From: Candidatus Nanopelagicaceae bacterium
GTDB taxonomy: Bacteria > Actinomycetota > Actinomycetes > Nanopelagicales > Nanopelagicaceae
Assembly (NCBI GenBank): GCA_018882885.1
Contig: VERG01000009.1
Location: forward strand, 1 to 57,381
Reading direction: 5' to 3'
Length of the DNA: 57,381 nt
Shown here: positions 8,652 to 19,010 of the stretch, piece after piece
Layout: the number at the start of each line of letters is the position of its first letter
How positions within the stretch are numbered: the first letter of the stretch is position 1
Program-made: the position numbers and the translations under genes
Notes under the pieces: model-generated
Seen by the model: only the letters and a program-made list of their open reading frames with translations
What the model was told of the DNA's origin: nothing
Databases searched by the model: none

Positions 8652-10193
8652 GTGAATCTAGATTATGACGCGATAATCGTTGGTAGCGGTCACAACGGTT
8701 TGGTTGCAGCCTGTTATCTAGCAAAGGCTGGAAAGAGGGTTCTGGTACTCGAAAAAAATGATTATGTAGGTGGGGCCACAACAAGTATCTCTCCTTTTAA
8801 AGGGATTGATGCCCAGCTTTCTCGGTACTCCTACTTAGTTGCATTGCTTCCTGATCAGATAATCACTGATCTATCCCTGAATTTTGAATGCTTGAGTCGC
8901 GCAGTCTCGACTTACGCTCCATATTTTGATGAAACAGACCAAGGCCTATTAATTAATCGCATTTTTGATCAAGAGAGTCATGAATCCATGGAGTTGTTGA
9001 CCGGTGGTCGAGAGGAAGCTCAGGCTTGGATCAACTTTTACTCATCGGTTCAAGAGTTTGCTGGTGTTTTAGCCCCCACATTTTTGCAGCCGCTTCCTAC
9101 TGCTGCAGAGGTGCAAGAAATGGTGGATCCCTTGACTTGGGTCGAGTTAGTTGAAAATACTTTAGGTCAAACTTTGCATGACAATTTTTATGATGATCTT
9201 GTGAAGGGGATCGTTTTAACTGATGGATTGATAGGCACCTTTACTAATGCTGAAAGCCATGCTGCCAACATCTGTTTCCTCTATCACTTAGTTGGAAATG
9301 GAAACGGCGAGTGGAAGGTTCCCAAAGGGGGAATGGGAGCTTTAGTGGCTGAACTTAAGAGGCGTTGTCAGGAGTTAGGTGTTGAGATCAAAACAGAGAC
9401 CGAAGTTGTATCTGTAAATGAAGGCGCTGACGCTATAGAGATAGAGACTAAAGAGGGAGAGAGTTTCGCCAGCCAAGTACTGCTCGCAAATTGCGCGCCG
9501 AAAGTTCTTGAGAAAATAGCTGGAATTCCCGCCCCAGAGTTTCTCGACGGTTCACAGTTAAAAATAAATATGGTTTTGCGTGAGCTACCTAAACTTAAGA
9601 GCGGCGCCGATCCAAGAAAAGCCTTTGCGGGTACCTTTAGAATTAATGAGAGTTTTCATCAATTAGAACGAGCATATGAACAGGCTTTGCAGGGAAAGAT
9701 TCCCGATGAGATTCCGGCAGAGATGTACTGTCATACGATTACAGATCCTTCAATAATGGCCCCTTCTCTGATTAATGAAGGTTTTCATACCTTGACTTTA
9801 TTCGCTCTGCATTTACCCGCCTTCTTATTTGATGACGATCATGATGAGGTCAAAGAATTAGCGCTAACTAAAGTTTTGGAATCACTAAATGAGTATTTGG
9901 AAAAACCGATTCAGGATTATTTGGCCGTTGATAGTGAAGGCAATCTGTGCATTGAGGCTAAGACTCCCCAGGAGTTAGAGATAGCTCTTGGCCTACCGCG
10001 CGGAAATATTTTTCATGGCAATCTGCAATTTCCCTGGAAAACCGATGGTGACTCGCGTAAATGGGGAGTAGAGACAAAATCAAAGCGCATATTTATCGCG
10101 GGTTCAGGAGCTGTTCGTGGTGGTGGAGTTTCTGGCATAGCTGGACATAACGCAGCCATGGCCGCCTTGGAAAGTCTTGCTCAACTGGCGTAG
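8652..10193 (+). CDS. FAD-dependent oxidoreductase, phytoene desaturase-like (PYROXD2 type)
   Basis: 513 aa. N-terminal dinucleotide-binding motif GSGHNG (G11, G13, G16) with E34 closing the Rossmann unit, then GGATTS. The C-terminal FAD motif GSGAVRGGGVSGIAGHNAA is as in COG1233 proteins. These are related to carotenoid desaturases and ketolases, and a carotenoid role is tempting because the window encodes an actinorhodopsin, but this subgroup is also found without carotenoid pathways and no other crt gene is here. GTG start with weak AGGAA upstream. Confidence 0.85.
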   Translation: MNLDYDAIIVGSGHNGLVAACYLAKAGKRVLVLEKNDYVGGATTSISPFKGIDAQLSRYSYLVALLPDQIITDLSLNFECLSRAVSTYAPYFDETDQGLLINRIFDQESHESMELLTGGREEAQAWINFYSSVQEFAGVLAPTFLQPLPTAAEVQEMVDPLTWVELVENTLGQTLHDNFYDDLVKGIVLTDGLIGTFTNAESHAANICFLYHLVGNGNGEWKVPKGGMGALVAELKRRCQELGVEIKTETEVVSVNEGADAIEIETKEGESFASQVLLANCAPKVLEKIAGIPAPEFLDGSQLKINMVLRELPKLKSGADPRKAFAGTFRINESFHQLERAYEQALQGKIPDEIPAEMYCHTITDPSIMAPSLINEGFHTLTLFALHLPAFLFDDDHDEVKELALTKVLESLNEYLEKPIQDYLAVDSEGNLCIEAKTPQELEIALGLPRGNIFHGNLQFPWKTDGDSRKWGVETKSKRIFIAGSGAVRGGGVSGIAGHNAAMAALESLAQLA

Positions 10194-10203
10194 GCTTGGT
10201 GCT

Positions 10204-10365
10204 GTGATTAAGGCGCTGCGCAGATTAACCGCTTTTGTAACCTTGTTAGCTGTTGCATTTAAAGGGGTACTCTCATTCCTATCTTGGGTGGAAAAACAGG
10301 ATGAGGCACAAGCCGTATGGAATGAAGATGAAGATCGTGAAGAGAATTTAGAGGAAGCGTTCTAA
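10204..10365 (+). CDS. Small membrane protein (unknown)
   Basis: About 53 aa from a GTG at 10204: one hydrophobic segment after a basic start (VIKALRRLTAF...), then a strongly acidic tail (NEDEDREENLEEAF). The stop overlaps the next ATG (TAATG), which argues that it is translated. The frame is open to a TTG at 10177, inside the preceding gene. No family recognised. Confidence 0.6.
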   Translation: MIKALRRLTAFVTLLAVAFKGVLSFLSWVEKQDEAQAVWNEDEDREENLEEAF

Positions 10366-10757
10366 TGAGCCAATCAAGCGCTCCGGTTTACATTCCAGGT
10401 AGCTGCAATCTTGGAAGAGAAGAGATCAGACGGCGCCAACTCGTAGCAATTTTGGGCCTGGTTCTTTCAATATCAACCTTTGCTGGTTTAGTTGGTAGCG
10501 ATGCACCCTCCTCAGCTCGCTGGGGGATGTTTGTTCCGTTAATGGTTTTCTCAATTGGTTTCATTCAATCTCGCAGAAAGTTCTGTTTGGCCTACGGTTT
10601 TATGGGAACTTTCAATTTGGGCAAATTAGGCGATCTGTCACGGGTGCAAAGCCCTGAGGACCGTAAGGCAGATCGTAAAACCGCGTTAGGAATTTTGCTT
10701 CAAGCGGCAGGTTTATCTTTGATTTTGACCGTGGCAACGGTACTTCTACCGTTTTAA
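10365..10757 (+). CDS. Uncharacterised membrane protein, about three membrane segments
   Basis: 130 aa. Two hydrophobic segments in the first half (ILGLVLSISTFAGLV and GMFVPLMVFSIGFI), a cytoplasmic-looking charged stretch (SRVQSPEDRKADRK), and a third segment at the C-terminus. Translationally coupled to the small acidic membrane protein before it, suggesting the two act together. No family recognised. Confidence 0.7.
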   Translation: MSQSSAPVYIPGSCNLGREEIRRRQLVAILGLVLSISTFAGLVGSDAPSSARWGMFVPLMVFSIGFIQSRRKFCLAYGFMGTFNLGKLGDLSRVQSPEDRKADRKTALGILLQAAGLSLILTVATVLLPF

Positions 10758-10802
10758 TTTTTTAGACCCATACTTTTTAATATTGCTTCTGTAGGAATTC
10801 TC

Positions 10803-12122
10803 CTATTTTTTCGCAACCTTGTGCGCGATTAATCCAATAACAATTCCCCAAATCAGATCAATTGCCACTACAGAAACCGCTGTAATCAAGTAAACCACCG
10901 CCTCCGCTTTTGTCGTTGTCAAAGCCTCTTTTACCGAACGAGGGCTGGCGATTCGCAGCGAGGTACCTAATAGAACGCCCGCTAACACCGCGGTAGGAAT
11001 AATGGAAACAAGGGGAGCGAGCAATAAAACGACTAATAGCAAGAAGGCCGCATGAATCATCGCGGCTAATCTGGTACGCGCACCCGAGCGAACGTTAACG
11101 CTGGTTCGAGCGATAGCTCCGGTTGCAGGTAGTCCGCCGGCAAAGGCAGAGGCGATTGTCGCAAACCCTTGGCCCAGCAACTCTTTATTGGGTTGATGTT
11201 TTTGCTGCTCATGATCGATAGTTTTTCGAGCCATACCATCAGCTACTCGAGCAGATAACAATGACTCAATGGCTCCAAGTAACGCCACTACAATGATCGC
11301 ATAAACAATTCCACTCATTGGCAGACCAGAAAAACTTACCTCAAACTTGAACTCCAAATTTCTAGGAAGATTGCCAATTCGATCTACCTTTAAATCCAAA
11401 ACCTCACTAATGATGGTTAGGAATACAACGGCGATTATGCTAGCCGGGATGTGAGCCTTTAACCCTAGTTTCTCTCTGATCGCCGGCCAACTCCATTTAA
11501 CTAATAAAGTTGAGAGTACTAAAGCTATTGAAATCACCTTTATTTCCTGATGTAAGGCAAAGTTCAAAGTATCAATAGCAACACCCAAGGTGTGAGAACC
11601 TTCAGCTTTACCTACTTCAAAAATAAGTGGGATTTGTTGTAAAGCGATAATAACCGCTATTCCTAGAGTAAAACCCTCCATTACAGACCAAGGAACTGAA
11701 TCAATGAAACGGCCCAACCTTAAAAATGCCATTACAAGGATGAGCAGGCCAGCCCCGATGCCAATGGGTATTAGTGAATCAATTCCATATTTAGAAACTA
11801 TCGGAACTAAAACAACGGTCATAGCTCCCGTAGGTCCACTAACTTGAAAGTTGGAGCCACCAAATAAAGCTGCTATGAATCCAGCGATTATCGCGGTTGT
11901 TAAACCGGCGCTGGCAGGTGCCCCTGTAGTTATGGCAAAACCTAATGCCAGTGGTAGAGCAACAACACCTACGGTAATTCCGGCCCATAAGTCACTGCGC
12001 CAGAAGCGAAAAAGTGTCTTCCACTCTGTGGCATAGTTAAACTCGGCGAGAATCGAGGCTTTACTACGCCGCTGATGACTAGACATATACCGTAAGGCTA
12101 AACCTAATCTAGAGAGATTCAC
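10803..12122 (-). CDS. SulP-family anion transporter without STAS domain
   Basis: 439 aa, mostly membrane-embedded. Typical SulP stretches: DLWAGITVGVVALPLALGFAI near residue 43 and NFQVSGPTGAMTVVLVPI. The C-terminus ends right after the last membrane segment (GLIAHKVAKK), so the cytoplasmic STAS domain of BicA/SulP proteins is absent. The substrate may be sulfate or bicarbonate; not decidable here. Start is a GTG at 12122; an ATG at 12086 is an alternative that still leaves the first membrane segment intact. Confidence 0.9.
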   Translation of the reverse strand: MNLSRLGLALRYMSSHQRRSKASILAEFNYATEWKTLFRFWRSDLWAGITVGVVALPLALGFAITTGAPASAGLTTAIIAGFIAALFGGSNFQVSGPTGAMTVVLVPIVSKYGIDSLIPIGIGAGLLILVMAFLRLGRFIDSVPWSVMEGFTLGIAVIIALQQIPLIFEVGKAEGSHTLGVAIDTLNFALHQEIKVISIALVLSTLLVKWSWPAIREKLGLKAHIPASIIAVVFLTIISEVLDLKVDRIGNLPRNLEFKFEVSFSGLPMSGIVYAIIVVALLGAIESLLSARVADGMARKTIDHEQQKHQPNKELLGQGFATIASAFAGGLPATGAIARTSVNVRSGARTRLAAMIHAAFLLLVVLLLAPLVSIIPTAVLAGVLLGTSLRIASPRSVKEALTTTKAEAVVYLITAVSVVAIDLIWGIVIGLIAHKVAKK

Positions 12123-12255
12123 AGCATCTGTTTGGTAATTTCAGAGTGGATTAGGAAAGTGGGCAGGGAAGATTCTGGGGTAAGACCATTGTGGAGCATG
12201 GAACTCAGGAGTACCTTTTTCAATGAGGCTTTTGACCTTTGCTAGAGGAGTCAAA

Positions 12256-12600
12256 ATGAAAATTATTCTTCATAATCATGGTGCAACACTTGCCGCAGAT
12301 TTTTCTGATATATCAACAGAAAGACTGGAAAGACTTTCCCGATTCAATGTTCCGATAGATCGCATCGAGCTAGACATCAGGCACCAATCAAATCCACATT
12401 TCGGCAAGAAATCTCATAGAGTTGCAATAACTACCCATGGCTCTGGTCCTCTATTACGAGCCATAGGGGAGGGGTTCAATGATTTGGCCGCCTTTGATGA
12501 AGCGGCAGAAGCAATTGAACTGCAACTTAGAAAACATCATGAACGTGCGAAGAATTTTGATCGAACAACCTTGAGGAAGTTCAAAGCGGTAAATCGTTAA
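12256..12600 (+). CDS. Short ribosome hibernation factor-like protein (HPF/RaiA family)
   Basis: 114 aa, one HPF/RaiA domain (beta-alpha-beta-beta-beta-alpha; IELDIRHQSNPHFGKKSHRVAITTHGSGPLLRAIGEG), with a basic C-terminus (HHERAKNFDRTTLRKFK). Such proteins bind the 30S subunit and silence ribosomes in starvation or stress. The long-HPF C-terminal dimerisation domain is missing. The frame is open to 12223, but the ATG at 12256 has an SD (AGAGGAG) 5 nt upstream, so it is used here. Confidence 0.75.
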   Translation: MKIILHNHGATLAADFSDISTERLERLSRFNVPIDRIELDIRHQSNPHFGKKSHRVAITTHGSGPLLRAIGEGFNDLAAFDEAAEAIELQLRKHHERAKNFDRTTLRKFKAVNR

Positions 12601-12604
12601 GCTA

Positions 12605-13141
12605 TTAAAGATCCGCTGTGCCTGAAGGTTCTTTGCTTGTTCCGATTAAGAAATCCTGCGCAGTGAGGAACTCTTCGTAGTACGTCGCATTCCAACTTCC
12701 CGCTTTAGGGTCAAAGTAGGTTCCATCAATCGCAGTACTTCCGCTAAGGAAATTTATGGCTGCCTGTGTTTCTTCCACTAAGCTAGGGATTTGCTCGCGT
12801 TTGCTACGTAAAACGCACTTTGGAAATTTCTCCAATTCTTTATAAATAGTTAAATCATGACCGAGCACTACAATTACTGCGCTGGCCATATTTTCAACAA
12901 GAGGGATTCTTTCCTGGCTATCTACGGCTAGGGAAAGGTATTCATCAACCAACTTTCGATATTGAGTCCATGCGGCCTTGCCCTCCACTTCTTGGGCAAT
13001 GATCAACTCTCTAACAGATTGACACTCCAAAGCCTGCTGAGATGGCTTTCCAATTGGCCCAAAATGCGCTGTTCCCCAAATTGCCATTACTGATAGAGAG
13101 AGCAGGATTGGTAGCGCGATCCAATACCGGATGGTCTTCAC
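12605..13141 (-). CDS. Uncharacterised exported or membrane-anchored protein
   Basis: 178 aa. One N-terminal hydrophobic helix (YWIALPILLSLSVMAIWG), then a soluble outer part with two cysteines (LECQSVRE, FPKCVLR) that could form a disulfide. No family recognised. GTG start at 13141 supported by a TAGTCT -10 box 6 nt upstream. Its stop is 4 nt from the stop of the convergent HPF-like gene. Confidence 0.7.
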   Translation of the reverse strand: MKTIRYWIALPILLSLSVMAIWGTAHFGPIGKPSQQALECQSVRELIIAQEVEGKAAWTQYRKLVDEYLSLAVDSQERIPLVENMASAVIVVLGHDLTIYKELEKFPKCVLRSKREQIPSLVEETQAAINFLSGSTAIDGTYFDPKAGSWNATYYEEFLTAQDFLIGTSKEPSGTADL

Positions 13142-13147
13142 CGTCGT

Positions 13148-13153
13148 AGACTA
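13148..13153 (-). promoter_or_regulatory. -10 box for leaderless exported-protein mRNA
   Basis: TAGTCT on the minus strand, 6 nt before the GTG at 13141; no SD. Confidence 0.5.
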
Positions 13154-13179
13154 ACTGAGTAGTTGGATTAGGCCGATGA

Positions 13180-13222
13180 GCAACCTGGATTGCAACCTGG
13201 ATGGCAACCTGGATTGCAACCT
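13180..13222 (+). repeat. 12-bp tandem repeat, 3.6 copies
   Basis: GCAACCTGGAT(T/G) repeated at 13180, 13192 and 13204, with a partial copy at 13216. It lies between two divergent genes, in the presumed promoter region of the methyltransferase gene. Confidence 0.9.
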
Positions 13223-13263
13223 AGCTCTCAACTAGCGTCGAATAAAGGTGAGGAGAACTGGCT

Positions 13264-14526
13264 TTGATACTCAATTCTTCGATACTCAATTCTTCGATAC
13301 TCAATATTGAGCAGGCCCTTGCCCAGGCGGCCACCTTACTTGCCGACCCAACAAAGGTACGACGGATTATTTTTTCCGGAAAACAGCGCAACCTAATGCC
13401 GCCCTACCAGAGAATTGATATCAGGCCAGTTCAGTTAAAAGCTGGACTGCATTGGCAATGCGTAAGCCATGATGGCAAAAAGGACATAACTAAGAATCTG
13501 CCTTTAGATCAGCTCAATTTGGGTAACTACTTAATGGATGGTTATGCAAATCTAATTGTAGAAAACGATGTACAACAGTTTAATTTACGAGTTACTAAAT
13601 CAGGAAAGGCAGAATTTGGCTTTACTAAAGTGAGTCGTGACATTCCTAATGAAATCTCCCTAAGTCATGATCGAATCAAGATTAGATTACTGGATGAGAC
13701 TGATCCGATATTTATAGCATTGGGTATAAGTGACAATGATGGCGTACTAAAACCAACTCGAACTGACAAATTCAAGCAGGTGCAAGAATTTTTGAAGAAC
13801 ATAGTAGAAGTACTTCCTGAAGTAACAAAAAAGTCCTTGGCTAATAAAGCGATTAAAATAGTTGATTTAGGTTGCGGTCACGCCTATCTTACATTTGCTG
13901 CCTATAAGTATCTTAAGAACCAAGGTTTTGCTGTTTCAGTAATTGGAGTCGATGAGCGGACTGATAGCAGAGAACGAAATAGCCAAATCGCCCAACAATT
14001 GGGGGTTTCCGGAGAGGTTAAATTCGAAGCCAAGCAAATCTCCAATTTAGCTGATTTTGAGGTAGATGTTGCGATTGCACTACATGCATGCGATACAGCG
14101 ACAGATGATGCGATTGCTTGGGCTGTAAAAAATAATGCGCGAGCCATTTTGGTGGCTCCATGTTGCCAACATGATATTCAAAGACAAATGCAGGTTGCGC
14201 CGGCTCCTTGGTCAATTGCAACGAGACATGGAATTTTGCATGAACGGCTAGGTGACTTAATCACCGACTCTTTGCGCGCACAAATTCTGCGCATCTTGGG
14301 TTACAAAACCGAGATCATAGAATTCATTGCCGGATCTCATACACCCAAGAATCTAATGATCAGAGCCATGAATACCGGAGTACATAATCTGAATAGAACT
14401 CCAGCTGCCAAAAGTGATGAAGTTAAGGCAAAAGAATTTGCCGAGTACGACCTAATGTTGCAGCAATGGGGAATTACCCCGAAATTGCAGGAATTATTGG
14501 CTGCCCAGCTTGATGCGCTTCGTTAG
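13264..14526 (+). CDS. SAM-dependent methyltransferase, Methyltransf_32-like
   Basis: 420 aa. The SAM-binding motif VDLGCGHAYLTFA falls mid-protein (about residue 200), followed by VIGVDER. The later VAIALHACDTATDDAI and ILVAPCCQHDIQRQ stretches mark the METTL25/RRNAD1-like group; the substrate is unknown. TTG start with SD GGTGAGGAG upstream. The first 15 codons are a tandem repeat (SILN units), so the N-terminus may vary in length between strains. It is followed 28 nt later by argG. Confidence 0.85.
   Translation: MILNSSILNSSILNIEQALAQAATLLADPTKVRRIIFSGKQRNLMPPYQRIDIRPVQLKAGLHWQCVSHDGKKDITKNLPLDQLNLGNYLMDGYANLIVENDVQQFNLRVTKSGKAEFGFTKVSRDIPNEISLSHDRIKIRLLDETDPIFIALGISDNDGVLKPTRTDKFKQVQEFLKNIVEVLPEVTKKSLANKAIKIVDLGCGHAYLTFAAYKYLKNQGFAVSVIGVDERTDSRERNSQIAQQLGVSGEVKFEAKQISNLADFEVDVAIALHACDTATDDAIAWAVKNNARAILVAPCCQHDIQRQMQVAPAPWSIATRHGILHERLGDLITDSLRAQILRILGYKTEIIEFIAGSHTPKNLMIRAMNTGVHNLNRTPAAKSDEVKAKEFAEYDLMLQQWGITPKLQELLAAQLDALR
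13266..13307 (+). repeat. 15-bp tandem repeat at the start of the methyltransferase gene
   Basis: GATACTCAATTCTTC at 13266-13280 and 13281-13295, then a third copy diverging after GATACTCAAT (13296-13305). The period is a multiple of three, so copy changes keep the frame; it begins at the last base of the TTG start codon. Confidence 0.9.
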
Positions 14527-14530
14527 ATAA

Positions 14531-15907
<1,377 letters not shown>

Positions 15908-15971
15908 TTTTAAATTTTAATCAATTAGTTTCTGGCGAATACCAGGAGCCAAAATTAGAAACGGAGAAAGC

Positions 15972-17618
15972 ATGTCTAATAGCCCCATTTCAAAGATTCT
16001 AGATAATTTCATTGAAGAGGGAATCAAGCTCTCTCCTATTGGTGCAACCATGCTTGGTGTTCCTGGTCATGATGACAGGCTTGATGATTTCTCGATGGCG
16101 GGATACAAAAAGCAAGAGGATTTAGCGCGGAACACCCTCAAGGCGATTCAAGCCGAAACTCCAATCAATGAGTTTGATCGAATTGCAAAGGATGTAGCAA
16201 TAGAGCGTCTTTCATCAGAGCTCAAATTGAGTGAAAGTTTGGAGTCCAATATTCTTTTCAATCTGATTGCTTCACCCGTTACCCGGATTCGTCAGGTCTT
16301 TGAAATGATGAATAAGGAAAAACCGGAGACAGTTGCAAATGTGACCAAGCGTTTGAATGGTGTAGAGGAGGCTTTCCAGGGTTGGCGTTCAGCTTTATCT
16401 TTTGCCGCTGAAAAAGGAACGGTAAATTCCCGACGCCAGGTTTTGGCAACAGCAGGGCAGCTAGAGACATTTTCTAAGGGCGCATTCACCGCCGTTGCTA
16501 AGAAATTTGATCCTTCCGGTTCCAATCAGGAGTTATTCGCAGCTGCACAGCGTGCTGAAAAAGCTTCAGGTGATTTAGCAGGGTGGTTGCGCGATGAATA
16601 TGCCCCACAGAGCGATCCTAAAGATGGGGTTGGCGCAGAGCGATATCAGATGTGGGCCAGACACTTCACTGGTGCGGATTTAGATCTTAGAGATACCTAT
16701 GAGTGGGGTATAGAGCAGTTGAAGTTGATTAATGATCGTATGTGGGTAGCTGCAAAAAAACTTTATCCAGATGCGACTTCGCTTCGTGAAGTAGCGGATC
16801 GCTTAGATGAAGATCCACGTTATACAGTTGAAGGTGAAGAAGAGTTACTTAAAAAGTTACGTGATTTCATTACAGTAGCCGTGGACAGATTAGATGGCAA
16901 AGAGTTTGATATTGATCCACGAATTAAGAATTGCGAAGCGCGATTAGCGCCAGAAGGAAGCGCATCTGCCGCTTATTACATGGGACCCAGTGAAGATCTT
17001 TCTCGACCCGGAACAACATGGTTTCCAACTATGGGCAGAAAAGTTTTTGGTTGGTGGAATATTGTTTCTACTTGGTACCACGAAGCGGTTCCGGGACATC
17101 ATCTACAGGTTGCCACCACAAAAGTTAATACTGAACGACTGAATCGTTTCCAGAGAAATAGAGTTTGGGTCTCCGGATATGGTGAAGGCTGGGCGCTTTA
17201 TGCAGAGCGTTTAATGGATGAATTAGGAGCTTTTGAAGATCCAGGTTATGAGATGGGTTATCTATCTGCGCAAGGTTTGAGAGCAGCTCGCATAGTTGTT
17301 GATATCGGAATGCACTGTGGATACACCGATTTTGATGGACAGGTCTGGAATGCGCAGTCCGCTTTTAAGCTGCTTCATGAACGTGCTTTGTTAGATGAAA
17401 TTTCAGCGCGCAGTGAAGTGGATCGCTACTTGGGTTGGCCCGGACAGGCGATTTCATACAAAGTCGGTGAACGTTTTTGGATGGATTGCCGTGAAGCGGC
17501 CAAGCAAAGACTGGGCTCTAAATTTGAACTCAAGAAGTTTCACTCCTTTGCACTTAATTTGGGCCCAATGGGGCTTGACCCCTTCAAGCGGGAAATGGCG
17601 CTTTGGGATGGCAATTAA
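15972..17618 (+). CDS. DUF885-family putative metallopeptidase
   Basis: 548 aa, no signal peptide. The zinc-binding-like motif is YHEAVPGHHLQ (H370, E371, H376, H377), with GYGEGWALYAERL downstream (E405, E412) as a possible third ligand. These features define the DUF885 group, related to M32-like peptidases; substrates are largely unknown. SD GGAGAAAG before the ATG. Immediately followed by the FMN riboswitch of the riboflavin operon. Confidence 0.88.
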   Translation: MSNSPISKILDNFIEEGIKLSPIGATMLGVPGHDDRLDDFSMAGYKKQEDLARNTLKAIQAETPINEFDRIAKDVAIERLSSELKLSESLESNILFNLIASPVTRIRQVFEMMNKEKPETVANVTKRLNGVEEAFQGWRSALSFAAEKGTVNSRRQVLATAGQLETFSKGAFTAVAKKFDPSGSNQELFAAAQRAEKASGDLAGWLRDEYAPQSDPKDGVGAERYQMWARHFTGADLDLRDTYEWGIEQLKLINDRMWVAAKKLYPDATSLREVADRLDEDPRYTVEGEEELLKKLRDFITVAVDRLDGKEFDIDPRIKNCEARLAPEGSASAAYYMGPSEDLSRPGTTWFPTMGRKVFGWWNIVSTWYHEAVPGHHLQVATTKVNTERLNRFQRNRVWVSGYGEGWALYAERLMDELGAFEDPGYEMGYLSAQGLRAARIVVDIGMHCGYTDFDGQVWNAQSAFKLLHERALLDEISARSEVDRYLGWPGQAISYKVGERFWMDCREAAKQRLGSKFELKKFHSFALNLGPMGLDPFKREMALWDGN

Positions 17619-17628
17619 GTAGACTTAC

Positions 17629-17760
17629 GGAGTCGTTTCCGGGGTCGGTGTAATTCCGAACCGGCAGTTAAAGTCTGCGACCCGTTGGCAGCCAGTTAAC
17701 GGTGGACTTGGTGAAACTCCAAGACCGACGGTTAAAGTCCGGATGAGAGGGAACGCGGGT
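17629..17760 (+). ncRNA. FMN riboswitch (RFN element)
   Basis: Conserved RFN blocks in order: CGGGGTCGGTG, ATTCCGAACCGGC, AGTCTGCGACCC, GACTTGGTGAAACTCC, AAGACCGACGGTTAAAGTCC and GGATGAGAGG. It binds flavin mononucleotide and lowers expression of the riboflavin genes directly downstream. The expression platform (17874-17902) hides the ribD SD. Confidence 0.95.
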
Positions 17761-17788
17761 ACTTTCTATTTGTGTCTTTATCGGCACA

Positions 17789-17816
17789 TTGGATTGAACT
17801 CTTTGGATTGAACTCT
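17789..17816 (+). repeat. 14-bp tandem duplication in the riboswitch platform
   Basis: TTGGATTGAACTCT occurs twice back to back (17789-17802, 17803-17816), between the aptamer and the SD hairpin. Confidence 0.9.
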
Positions 17817-17873
17817 TTTCTGTCATGTCTTTTGACCTGTTCAGATAGAGCTCCTTTGGGATATCCCGTTTTT

Positions 17874-17902
17874 CGCCCCGGATTATTTTCAACCGGAGGG
17901 CG
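17874..17902 (+). promoter_or_regulatory. SD-sequestering hairpin of ribD
   Basis: CGCCC (17874-17878) pairs with GGGCG (17898-17902), and CGG (17879-17881) with CCG (17893-17895), leaving a GA bulge. The paired segment contains the SD GGAGGG (17895-17900) of the TTG at 17910. This suggests that FMN acts on translation. GGGATATCCC at 17858-17867 is a possible alternative hairpin. Confidence 0.65.
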
Positions 17903-17909
17903 CGCTTAA

Positions 17910-19010
17910 TTGAAGCAAAGGTTTGATATCTCGACGATCAATATTGATCGTCTAATGCTGCGTGCCAATGAGTTATCTAAAAAAGGTCTTGGTCTCACTT
18001 CCCCCAATCCCATAGTTGGCGCAGTCATTGTTGATTCAGGTGGAAATGAAATTGCCACAGGATTTCATGCGGGTGGCGAACATGCGGAGATAGCAGCTCT
18101 GAATGCAGCGAAGAGATCAGGCAAAAAAGATTTCTCTGATTGTGCCATCCTAATAACTTTAGAACCATGTAATCACTTTGGTAAAACTCCGCCTTGCACC
18201 GATGCCTTAATCGAGGCTGGATTTGCAGCCGTTGTTTTTGCCGTCAATGACCCCAATCAGATAGCTGCTGGGGGAGCGGAAAAAATCTCAAACACTGGAA
18301 TGACTGTGATCTCTGGAGTCCAAGAGGATTTAGTGAGTGCAACCAATCGTGCTTGGCTTAACAAGGTCAACAGAAAACGACCCTGGTTTGTCAGCAAAAT
18401 CGCTGCGACTTTGGATGGAAAGATCTCTGCACAGGATGGAAGTTCCAAATGGATAACTTCGGCAGTTTCTCGGGCTGATGTAGCGTTATTACGCAATCAA
18501 TCCGATGCCATATTGACTGGAACCGGCACTGTTTTGGCAGATGACCCACAATTAATCCCTAGATTTACCGATGCGAAAAATCCATCGGGACGAATCTCCA
18601 ATCCGGAGCGAATTGTGCTTGGAAATACCCAAATTCCGAGTAATTTCAAGGTTCATGATGCAACAGCTGCAACCCACTTCCTAAAGACCCATGATTTTGC
18701 TGTAGTTCTCGAGCTGGCCAATACAAAAGGCTGGAATCAAATACTGGTCGAAGCGGGAAATAAATTGAATTCCGCACTTTTTCAGGCAGGTTTAGTAGAT
18801 GAGATTCAGCTGTATTTTGCTCCAGGATTGTTGGGTTCGGGTACTAATTTCATATCGAATTTAGGGATAAACACCTTGGCTGATCGGATAGAGCTTTCCT
18901 TTGGGGAGATTGAAAGAGTGGGCCCTGATTTGAAAATGCAGATTTTTACCGCATCTCATGCCTGGCTTTCGCCATTTAGGGAGAACTCGAGAGTAGGAGG
19001 ATCACACTAA
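17910..19010 (+). CDS. ribD: Riboflavin biosynthesis deaminase/reductase RibD
   Basis: 366 aa, two domains. N-terminal deaminase: zinc ligands H58 (with E60 in HAE), C87 and C96 in [12 protein letters not shown]-terminal reductase from about residue 145 ([20 protein letters not shown]). Catalyses the second and third steps after GTP cyclohydrolase II. TTG start with SD GGAGGG at 17895-17900, hidden in a hairpin after the FMN riboswitch. The next gene starts at the base after its stop. Confidence 0.95.
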   Translation: MKQRFDISTINIDRLMLRANELSKKGLGLTSPNPIVGAVIVDSGGNEIATGFHAGGEHAEIAALNAAKRSGKKDFSDCAILITLEPCNHFGKTPPCTDALIEAGFAAVVFAVNDPNQIAAGGAEKISNTGMTVISGVQEDLVSATNRAWLNKVNRKRPWFVSKIAATLDGKISAQDGSSKWITSAVSRADVALLRNQSDAILTGTGTVLADDPQLIPRFTDAKNPSGRISNPERIVLGNTQIPSNFKVHDATAATHFLKTHDFAVVLELANTKGWNQILVEAGNKLNSALFQAGLVDEIQLYFAPGLLGSGTNFISNLGINTLADRIELSFGEIERVGPDLKMQIFTASHAWLSPFRENSRVGGSH

